A stretch of DNA of 64,000 nt. Source: Malassezia japonica. Its lineage: Eukaryota; Basidiomycota; Malasseziomycetes; Malasseziales; Malasseziaceae. Each line of letters opens with the position of its first letter. Position 1 is the stretch's first letter. This document shows, one piece after another, positions 50,819 to 58,554 of this stretch. The DNA lies in NCBI RefSeq assembly GCF_029542785.1, contig NC_083372.1, positions 744,001-808,000 on the forward strand, read 5' to 3'. The translations under genes and the position numbers were made by a program. Below the pieces are notes generated by a model. That model saw nothing but the letters and a program-made list of their open reading frames with translations. It was not told where the DNA came from and did no database searches.

Positions 50819-52020
50819 ATGACGACCGTATCCACGGCGATTGACCCCACATTACTTGTGCGTGCCGCTGCTGTGGCACCCACGCCCAGTCCCCCGGGCC
50901 TGAAACGGTCCGGGAGCGAGGAGCTCAGCACTCCCCCACCCAAAGTGGCGCGCTCCACCGACGAAGAGAAGAAGGCGCGCTTGATGGCGAGGCAACAACG
51001 CAATCGTCATTCCGCACAAGTGTCGCGCGAGAAGAAAAAGGCACATGTCGAACAGCTGGAACTCGAAGTTGAACAGCTTCGGGCCGAGAAGCTGGCATCA
51101 GAGAAGCGCGAACTGGAGGCACAACAAGAACGCAAAGCCTTGGAGAGTCAGGTGAATGACCTCGGCTCCAAGGTCCAGTCGCTTGAAAAGTTGCTCGTCC
51201 AACTCGTCCAGGCCCAAAAAGGTGGGCCAGAGCACGGCGTGCGAGGCAACTTGACAGAGCTTGCCGAGGTCGTGACGAAGATGTCGGGTGAGTTCTCTAC
51301 GGAGAAGTCTAACTCTGGTACGGATCACGCAAGAGCAGCGCCGGATGCAGCGCCGAGCACGGTGGCGTCCCACAGCCCATTGGAAACTCGCTCGAATGAT
51401 AGCACTTGCCTTCCAGCAGCGGAGGCGACCAGTCGTGCACCGCACGACTTGGCCCAGCAGCGGGTGCAGACACATCAATCGAGCTCGAGTCCAGTGGTGT
51501 CTTGGACGCCGTCACGTTGCCGGCAGAAGCAGCAACCAATGGCAGCAGCATTGCGCAACTCGTACCTGGCGAAGCTTCTTCAGGGGATCTCCACGGCCAC
51601 TCGTACGACGTCGCCAGCCCTATCCTGTTCCCCTCGCTCTCCGATCTCTGGGTCCCACCGGCGGGTCCTTCGGATCCGGCTTCGGATCCCTTCCGACCGG
51701 CTGCACATGGCACTGAAGAAGCACTCGCTTCGCCAGGTGCCTCTGTGAATACCGAGCTGGATATGGACCTCCTCCTGTCCTCTTTTGCGCCGACGCCTGA
51801 CCACGCGTCGCAGTGCTCTGATGCCCTCTCTTTTGTAACGACGCCGCCGAGTCAACTGGACATTGACGCGGCTGTTGCGCCTTCCACTGTGTTGGATGCG
51901 CCTGTTTTCCCTGCTTACGACTACCTGGATCTTGACCTGGCGCTTGAAGGAGCCGTTCCGGCCTGGCTGGACAAGCCGGCGCCGGTGCCCTCCGCGGCGC
52001 AGCAGGGCCTCTGCGTGTAA
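50819..52020 (+). CDS. HAC1: HAC1/XBP1-type bZIP factor of the unfolded protein response (spliced form)
   Basis: The spliced product is 386 aa from 50819-51416 joined to 51458-52020. The unspliced frame stops at 51748 (309 aa). The basic region (about residues 51-74) contains NRHSAQVSREKKKAHVEQLE with the N-x7-R core of bZIP proteins and the Hac1-like SREKKK; the zipper runs to about residue 125. Splicing swaps a Ser/Arg/Pro-rich tail for one with acidic, hydrophobic segments (NTELDMDLLLSSF, YDYLDLDLALEG), the expected activation domain. No conventional GT-AG intron with the local consensus is present. By homology, Ire1 cleaves and the tRNA ligase joins this mRNA during ER stress. Basidiomycete orthologues are Ustilago Cib1 and Cryptococcus Hxl1. 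Confidence 0.88.
51417..51457 (+). other. Predicted unconventional (Ire1-type) 41-nt intron of HAC1
   Basis: Both borders fall in the identical 7-nt loop CAGCAGC, cut after the first G (51416 and 51457), which fits the CNG|CNGN Ire1 consensus. The 5' loop is closed by a 6-bp stem, GCCTTC/GGAGGC (51408-51413 with 51421-51426). The 3' loop (51455-51461) has only two or three closing G-C pairs. Between them AGTCGTGC and GCACGACT form an 8-bp hairpin with loop ACC (51431-51449), which would bring both sites together. Removing 41 nt shifts the frame from the bZIP ORF exactly into the downstream open frame. Confidence 0.85.
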
Positions 52021-52182
52021 CTTGTATAGACCGAACGCTTGTATCCCGATCTCCCGATTTTCAACGCCACGTCGACTTATCCACGTGACATTATAGTTTC
52101 AACATCACGTGAATTACCAGGGGCTTGAAGGAAGCAATCTTCCGCCAGCTTGCGCCTTTACCCACGAACACTCGTCGTCAAG
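52021..52182. promoter_or_regulatory. RPS8 promoter with two CACGTG boxes
   Basis: CACGTG at 52082-52087 and TCACGTGA at 52105-52112, about 70-100 bp before the presumed 5' leader exon of RPS8. E-box/Cbf1-like sites are plausible ribosomal-protein promoter elements; the binding factor is not known here. Confidence 0.5.
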
Positions 52183-52288
52183 GTGAGTCGACTTGACCGG
52201 TCGAGCACGCAGCATGGTGCTTCCGCTTCATGCTTTTGCGCTGCGACGACGCGGTAATCATTTTCATTTACAGTTGCTAACCATTCAG
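52183..52288 (+). other. 106-nt intron in the RPS8 5' leader
   Basis: GTGAGT donor, a GCTAAC branch-like site at 52275-52280 and CAG acceptor at 52286-52288, seven nt before the ATG. It is several times longer than almost all coding introns in the window. I looked for snoRNA boxes in it and saw none that convince. Confidence 0.6.
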
Positions 52289-52295
52289 GCTCAAT

Positions 52296-52919
52296 ATGGG
52301 TATTACTCGTGACTCCCGTCACAAGAGGTCGGCTACCGGTGCGCGCCGCGCCTACTACCGCAAGAAGAGGCAGTTTGAGCTGGGTCGCCAGCCCGCTAAC
52401 ACGCGTATTGGTGCCAAGCGTATCCACGACGTCCGCGTCCGTGGTGGCAACATCAAGCCCCGTGCTCTCCGTCTCGAGAGCGGCAACTTTGCCTGGGGCT
52501 CGGAGAACATCACTGCCAAGACCCGTATCCTGGGTGTGGTGTACAACGCCTCGAACAACGAGCTTGTCCGTACCAACACGCTCGTGAAGGGTGCCGTTAT
52601 CCAGATTGACGCTACTCCTTTCCGCCAGGCGTACGAGAAGCACTACGGCCAGCCGGTGACCAAGCGCCGCGTGCCCGGTGTGCAGCCCCCCACTGAGGAG
52701 GTCAAGAGGAGCCAGCACGTCGAGCGCAAGCTCGCTGAGCGCCGCAAGGACGCCAAGGTTGACCCTATCGTCGAGCAGCAGTTCGGTGCCGGTCGCCTCT
52801 ACGCCGTCATCTCGAGCCGCCCCGGCCAGTCGGGCCGTGCTGACGGTTACATCCTCGAGGGCAACGAGCTGGAGTTCTACGCTCGTCGCCTCCGTAACGC
52901 CAAGTCCAAGCACGCCTAA
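52296..52919 (+). CDS. RPS8: 40S ribosomal protein eS8
   Basis: 207 aa with no intron in the coding part. It starts MGITRDSRHKRSATGARRAY, the invariant eS8 N terminus, and continues with the family's RVRGGNIKPRALRLESGNF and ends with LRNAKSKHA. It is a structural protein of the small ribosomal subunit. Codon choice is strongly biased to GCC/CGC/AAG, as expected for a highly expressed gene. Confidence 0.97.
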   Translation: MGITRDSRHKRSATGARRAYYRKKRQFELGRQPANTRIGAKRIHDVRVRGGNIKPRALRLESGNFAWGSENITAKTRILGVVYNASNNELVRTNTLVKGAVIQIDATPFRQAYEKHYGQPVTKRRVPGVQPPTEEVKRSQHVERKLAERRKDAKVDPIVEQQFGAGRLYAVISSRPGQSGRADGYILEGNELEFYARRLRNAKSKHA

Positions 52920-53237
52920 TCGTGTCTTGGTCTCGACGTGAAAAAGTGGTCCTTGGAAGTGTGGGATGTTGGTCAACGCACCTCCAGCAGACTCTGTCTG
53001 CTCGGTCTCGTACAATCATACATGGTTGTGCCTATTATGTACTCCCCTGGTGCTTTTGATCTAGCTTTGCATCCATAACCTGAAATTGCGACCCATCTCT
53101 TGAACAGGATAGCTCTCCCTCCCTTTTACCGCTCTCCCGCTGTCGGGTGCCTTTTTCGCCGGCGCCGCGCCCCAAGTCACGTGGTAGGCTCGTGCGCCGA
53201 ATCGATCCCAGCGTGCATGCACGTCACGGCGGTCACC
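52920..53237. promoter_or_regulatory. RPS8-SurE intergenic region (318 bp)
   Basis: It holds the RPS8 3' end and the SurE promoter with CACGTG at 53178-53183, 55 bp before the ATG at 53238. An in-frame upstream ATG at 53217 would add seven residues to SurE. No other gene is supported. Confidence 0.45.
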
Positions 53238-54360
53238 ATGGCACAGCCGCAGGTCCTGATTTCGAATGACGACGGCCCACCATCGCCTGTATGTCAATAA
53301 ATCTTACAGTAGTCGTCGCCTTATGTCTTACAGCTATATGAAGCGCTAGTTGCGCATGGCTGGTCAGTGCGCGTCGTCCTCCCCAGCTCGCGTAGGTTGG
53401 CTAGCTCACCGCAGAGAAATCATGGAGTGGCACAAACTATACGGTCCACGATGCCAAAGTACGATACTGGTAGTACGTACCTGTTCTGACCCAGTTATTA
53501 CCCTCTCAAGGGCAATTTTGAGGGGTCGCATCCGGGCACCGAGCAGTGCTGGAGCGACCATCGCCGCCCGATTGACACGGCGCGTGGCGAAATTGCCGAG
53601 TGGGTCCTGGTGGATGGCGTACGTTGCTGTGCTGACGCAGACGCCTTCTACGTGCACTAATATTGGCCTCTTTACGCTGAATGCGCTCCTGGGCACGCCG
53701 GACGCGCCACCTGCCACGCTGGTGGTTTCCGGTCCGAACTTTGGGCGCAATACCGGCACGGCGTTCTCGGTATCCTCGGGGACGCTCGGTGCGGCACTTG
53801 CGGGGTCGCTTGGCGGCGTGCGTGGTGTGGCAATCAGCTACGGCCACTTTGCGTCCAACCCCCCTACGCTCGAACCGCGCGAGAATGTGCCGAAACTGAG
53901 CAAGGAGGAGTGCACCGAGGTGACGGCGCTTGCATGCAAATACTGTGTATCAATTCTGCAACAGCTATGGGACGGATGGGCAAAGGACGCCCAGGTCCAG
54001 GTCTACTCGATCAATGTCCCCCTCTGTGAAACGCTGAAAGCGCCAAAGGTGTGCTGGACACGCATTTGGCACAGCCAACATGTGCAGCAATATCCCCTGC
54101 CTTCAGAGGGCCGCGAGGATGCGGACCGTCTCCTCCCGCTTGGCGTGCCTATCCATGCGGTGCAGCAGGAGGCGAACGCGTCCTACCTCGACTTTCGCCC
54201 GAACCTCGCGCGGGCCATGCGCCCGGTCGGCGACGAGCCGCTGGAAGAGGGGACCGATGCATGGGCCATGTGCCATGGCTATATCGGCATCTCGCGGCTT
54301 GTCGCCTGTTTCGAGCAGGTGCGCTCCGACGACGTCGCTCCGCCCACATGTCCCTTGTAG
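53238..54360 (+). CDS. SurE-family 5'/3'-nucleotidase (acid phosphatase)
   Basis: 336 aa from exons 53238-53288, 53334-53391, 53415-53472, 53495-53618 and 53641-54360 (introns 45, 23, 22 and 22 nt). The active-site motif VLISNDDGPPSP is followed by YEALVAHGWSVRVVLPSSQK, KSWSG and VVSGPNFGRNTGTAFSVSSG, the SurE substrate and metal site. SurE enzymes dephosphorylate nucleoside monophosphates; the fungal role is unclear. Compared with yeast Pby1 there is no tubulin-tyrosine-ligase-like domain. Intron 3 could also use GTAGTA four nt upstream, but the GTACGT donor gives the standard 22-nt length. Confidence 0.87.
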
Positions 54361-54371
54361 TAGGTAGCTAT

Positions 54372-57293
54372 TTATCGTACGACCAACTTGCGCTTGCGCT
54401 GCGCCTTGGCATCGATCTTTTCGCGGATCACGTCCTCGGACAGCTCGTCGATCGGCACCTCGCTGTGCTCGAGGAGCTCGGCGGTGCGGTTCGCCACCTC
54501 CTGCTGCTTGAGGTAGCGCAGGGCCGCAAGGTTGAAGCCGAGCATGGTCTTTTGCTTCGCGAGCACGTCGCGCAGGTGCGTGCGCAGCCGCAGCAGCGCG
54601 GTGCGCATCACGCGGTTCGACACGATCTGCGCGTGGTGCGTGCGCAGGAGGAAGAAGAGGATGCGTGCCGAGAGCGACACGTTCCACTCCTTGGTCACCC
54701 ACACGTCGAGAAACTGCAACAGGGTCACGACGCGATCAAAAGGCAGCACCAGCAGCGCATCTTCGAGGTGCGTCGGCGGCACCTTTTCCACGACCTTGAG
54801 CACGTACTTGTACGTGTCCACCTCTTCGATCGCGTCGCCAAACGCCGCCTGGATCACGGGGTTGATGGGGATCGCACTCGCGGGCTGCCCTGCCTTTTCG
54901 GCGGCCGCACGCTGCTGCAGGTCCTCGTCCGCGGTGGTCAGCGCGTCGAGCACGCGCTCGCCGGCCATCAGCGACTCGGTCGTGGCCTTGGACACGGCGC
55001 TCGCCTCGGCGACCTGCGGCTTGGGCGCGTCGTCACCCTCGGCGAGCTCACCGATACCGAGTTCCTCGTTGGTGGGCGCCGCAGACTCGTACATTGCCTC
55101 GAGCTCCTTCTCGCGCTCTTCCTCGAGGAAGAGGGGCTCGTCGGTCTTTTCCCACACACGGATACTGCGGTCGGCGCCGGCCGTGACGACTAGCTGGCCG
55201 TTGCGGCCGGTTGCCAGCGCCCACACCTCGTTGTGGTGGCCGAGGAGGGTCTGGACGCCGACAAAGCGGTCACCGTCCCAGTACTTGACGCGTGCATCTT
55301 TGCCAACGGTCCAGAAGCGGTGGCTCGCACCTTCGCGGCCGCCCATTAGACCGCCGCCTTGCTGGCCGTGCTCAAAGGCGACGTTCATGATCGAGTCGTC
55401 GTGGGCAAAGATACTCTTGTGGCAGTCGCCAAAGTCGAGGCCCCAGATCTTCACGTTCTTGTCCGCGGAGCACGTCACACAGAGCTTGGAGTCGTCGGAG
55501 ATGTCCAGCGCAAGCACCGGAAGCTTGTGGCCGTACAGGCTCAGGAAGAACTTGAGCGAGTCTGCATAGAATACCTTGACCGTGTTGTCCAGAAGCGAGA
55601 TCGCGAGGAGCTTGCCGTCGGGCGAGAAACGCGCGCAGAGCACGTCGTCGGCGACCTTGAGCGTGCGGGTGTGCACGAGCGAGAGCTGCTGCGTCCCTTG
55701 CACCTCGTCGCCGTCCGCCTCGGGCGTGGTCATTTCAAACTCCCAAAACTTGACGTCCTTGTCTGCACTGCACGTCACCGCGCTCAAGCCGCTGGGGTGT
55801 ATGGCGCAGCTCCAGATCGGCCCCTCGTGTGCCTCGAGGGTCTCGACTGCGAGGCCGGCCGGCACATCAAACGAGTGCAGCGTGCCGTCCTTGCATCCTA
55901 CGAGCACGTAGCGGTCGCCCGGGAGCCAGGTGACACACAGCGCGTAGGCAGAAACAGGCAGCGTCCGGATGCAGCGTCCGGTGCGTACGTTCCACACCTT
56001 GAGCTGCCCCGTGCCACAGACCGAGGCGAGGAGCGAGTCGTCCGACGACAGCGCCACCGCACGTACGTCGCTGCGGTGCCCCGGCAGCTCGAGCGCACAG
56101 GCAATCTGCGCCTCTGTCGCGCGCTTCTCTTCCTTGGTGCGCGGGATGGCGGGAATGGTATGAATTTCTGCCGAGTTGGTCGTCAGCGTGCAGAGCAGTG
56201 GGATTGGCGCGCCGATCTGCGCAGGGTCGAGCGCGCCGCCCGTCGGGAACGAGAAGCTGCGCACGCGGCCGATCGAAGGGCGGATCGTGACGTAGTTTTC
56301 GATGCGCGTCGCCCACGTCACCGGCGGGGCGCTGGTCGTATCCGTCTCGCCGGTGCGCTCGGCCTTTTCGCGCGCGCGCTTCATCTTGCGCTGCTGCTTC
56401 TTGTGGGCCTCGTCCAGGGTCCGGACGCGGAAGATGTGCACGGCGCGGTCGCCGCTGAGCGCCGCAAGCAGGCTGTCGTTGGTCGACGTGCTAAATGCGA
56501 GCTGTGCGACGCGCTGTGCCGCCGGCATTTCCGCCGTGCCTTGTCCCTCGATGAAGCGCTTGCGCTCGTCGGCGCGCAGCCCCGTGCGCAGCGCGTCGCC
56601 CGACGCGAGCCACAGGCGCAGCTGGCCGTTGCTGCCGCCGGTCGCGATCAGCGCGTCGCCGTCGTTGTCCGTATTCCGCGAGATGGCGAGACTGTACAGC
56701 TGCTCGTCACCCGAGACGACTGTCTCGACGCAGTGCTGCAGCCGTAAATCCCACAGCTTGAGCAGTCCGTCGCGCGCGGTGGTCAAGAGGTACGGCGCCG
56801 GCCCCGAGAGGTTTTCCGTGTCTGCGAGAAAACCGACGCTGGAGATCGCCTCGTGGTGGCTCTTGAGGCGGAACAAGCCCGACTCTGCGACGACGTCCCA
56901 CACAATCACGCTGGTATCCTGGCTGCCGCTTGCGAGCTGCACGCCCGCCGGGTCAAATGCGAGCGCTGTCACGGCGCGCTGGTGTCCGTTGAACGTGAGC
57001 AAAGCGGCCCCCGTGTTCTGGTCCCAGATCCTGATCGATCCATCTGCGTACCCCACCGCGAATTTGTTTGCATTCGGGTATGGGGCGCGTGCGATGGCGG
57101 TGACGGCGATGCGGAAGCCGACTTCGTGCCACCCCCCCCGCTCCACGCCGAGTTTCATGTCCCACACCAGCACGTCTTCGAGTGCCGGCAGAAATGCCGT
57201 TTTCCCATCCGCATCCAGCACTCCGTTGGCGGCATTGGAGCACACCAGCGAGAAGGCCGCGGTCGGCTCGTGCCGCTCATACGACCGCACCAT
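54372..57293 (-). CDS. UTP12: U3 snoRNP / SSU processome protein UTP12 (DIP2, WDR3)
   Basis: 973 aa, no intron, starting at MVRSYERHEPTAAFSLVCSN, which matches Dip2/WDR3. Two tandem WD40 propellers cover about residues 20-690 (for example GHQRAVTALAFDPAGVQLAS and LPGHRSDVRAVALSSDDSLL, then GADRSIRVWEKTDEP). The C-terminal Utp12 helical domain holds LDVWVTKEWNVSLSARILFF and a basic tail. It works in the UtpB complex in early 18S rRNA processing in the nucleolus. The stop lies 11 bp from that of SurE, and the start is 73 bp from that of KES1 across an interval with TTAGTCAGCA. Confidence 0.93.
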   Translation of the reverse strand: MVRSYERHEPTAAFSLVCSNAANGVLDADGKTAFLPALEDVLVWDMKLGVERGGWHEVGFRIAVTAIARAPYPNANKFAVGYADGSIRIWDQNTGAALLTFNGHQRAVTALAFDPAGVQLASGSQDTSVIVWDVVAESGLFRLKSHHEAISSVGFLADTENLSGPAPYLLTTARDGLLKLWDLRLQHCVETVVSGDEQLYSLAISRNTDNDGDALIATGGSNGQLRLWLASGDALRTGLRADERKRFIEGQGTAEMPAAQRVAQLAFSTSTNDSLLAALSGDRAVHIFRVRTLDEAHKKQQRKMKRAREKAERTGETDTTSAPPVTWATRIENYVTIRPSIGRVRSFSFPTGGALDPAQIGAPIPLLCTLTTNSAEIHTIPAIPRTKEEKRATEAQIACALELPGHRSDVRAVALSSDDSLLASVCGTGQLKVWNVRTGRCIRTLPVSAYALCVTWLPGDRYVLVGCKDGTLHSFDVPAGLAVETLEAHEGPIWSCAIHPSGLSAVTCSADKDVKFWEFEMTTPEADGDEVQGTQQLSLVHTRTLKVADDVLCARFSPDGKLLAISLLDNTVKVFYADSLKFFLSLYGHKLPVLALDISDDSKLCVTCSADKNVKIWGLDFGDCHKSIFAHDDSIMNVAFEHGQQGGGLMGGREGASHRFWTVGKDARVKYWDGDRFVGVQTLLGHHNEVWALATGRNGQLVVTAGADRSIRVWEKTDEPLFLEEEREKELEAMYESAAPTNEELGIGELAEGDDAPKPQVAEASAVSKATTESLMAGERVLDALTTADEDLQQRAAAEKAGQPASAIPINPVIQAAFGDAIEEVDTYKYVLKVVEKVPPTHLEDALLVLPFDRVVTLLQFLDVWVTKEWNVSLSARILFFLLRTHHAQIVSNRVMRTALLRLRTHLRDVLAKQKTMLGFNLAALRYLKQQEVANRTAELLEHSEVPIDELSEDVIREKIDAKAQRKRKLVVR

Positions 57294-57366
57294 GGCGTTG
57301 GGAAAAAAGTGCAACGACTAATCCTTAGTCAGCACCCGGGGATGTCGCGGGTCGGACAGTGTTACC

Positions 57367-58525
57367 ATGACGGACAAGATGGATGCGGTGCCCGCCGAGC
57401 AGCGCGGCGGCTGGATGAGCGTACGTGCGCATGCTAACGCAGTTTCTGAAATCGATTGCGAGCTTCTCTGGCGACCTGAGCAAGATGACGGCGCCTTCGT
57501 TCATTCTCTCGCCCGTGTCCCTGGCCGAGTACCCGTCGTATTGGGGCGAGCAGCCCGACACGCTCACTGCGATCATCGAGGGCAAGACGCCGGAGGAGCG
57601 CATGGCAGCTGTGCTGCGCTGGTTCATTGCGACGCTCAAGGGCCAATACACCTCGCGGAATACCTCGATGGGTTCCGAGAAGAAGCCGCTGAACCCGATC
57701 CTCGGCGAGCTCTTCCTCGGCGCGTGGCCCGCGTCGGGCGAGCGTGGCGAGACGACGCTCACTGCTGAGCAGGTGTCGCACCACCCACCGATCACCGCGT
57801 ACGCCCTCGAGAACGCCAAGGCGGGCGTCTCGGTCGTGGGCCACAGCGGCCAAAAGACCTCCTTCAACGGCCGCTCGATCCATGTGCAGCAGGTCGGCCA
57901 TGCGACCCTGCGCCTGAAGCGCCCGGAAGGCGAGGAGGTCTACCTGATTACCCTGCCCACGCTCACGATCGACGGCCTGTGGTACGGCTCGCCGTACATT
58001 GAACTCACCGACACGTCCTACATCCACTCCACGACCGGCCTTTTGGCTACGATCAACTACAGCGGCAAGGGCTACTTCTCCGGAAAGGCGCACTCGTTCA
58101 CTGCAAACGTGACCAAGGGCTCGACGTCGCTCCTCGAGGCCGCCGGCGAGTGGTCGGGCGTGTCGCACGTCAAGAAGAGCACCTTCCTGCCGGCCAACTC
58201 GGTGTTCTGGGACTCGAACGCCGTGCCCCGTGAGGAGGTGACTGTCGCCCCGATCGAGAAGCAGGGACCGACCGAGTCGCGCCGCGTCTGGAAGACGGTC
58301 GCCGAGGGCATCCGCACCGGCAACTACGACCTCGCCAGCAAGGACAAGTCGCGCATCGAGAACGAGCAGCGCGCCATCCGCAAGGAACGCGAGGCCAACG
58401 GTACCAAGCACAAGCTCACCTACTTCACGCACATCGAGTCCGACCCGGAGTACGCGGGCCTCGCCGGGCCGTGCAAAGGCCTCCCCGCCACCCAAGAGAG
58501 CTACGTCCGCGCGCCGTCTTCGTAG
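57367..58525 (+). CDS. KES1: Oxysterol-binding protein homologue, Kes1/Osh4 type
   Basis: 378 aa from exons 57367-57420 and 57443-58525 (22-nt intron, 57421-57442). It is a stand-alone lipid-transfer domain: the lid region reads WMSFLKSIASFSGDLSKMTA after splicing, KPLNPILGELFLG follows, and the signature EQVSHHPPITAY is intact, with both PI4P-contacting histidines. The Osh4 group exchanges sterol and PI4P between ER and Golgi or secretory membranes. The next gene (the ATR-type kinase) starts 29 bp after the stop on the same strand. Confidence 0.95.
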
Positions 58526-58554
58526 ATTACATAAGACCACCGCGACGCGTCGAG

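Noticed and set aside
51435..51457. A 23-nt GT-AG segment inside HAC1 that would also join the two frames
   Set aside because: The donor is GTGCAC instead of GTACGT-like, and there is no CTNAC branch motif before the acceptor. The flanking twin CAGCAGC loops and stem point to Ire1 processing. It should still be tested, because it shares the 3' border.
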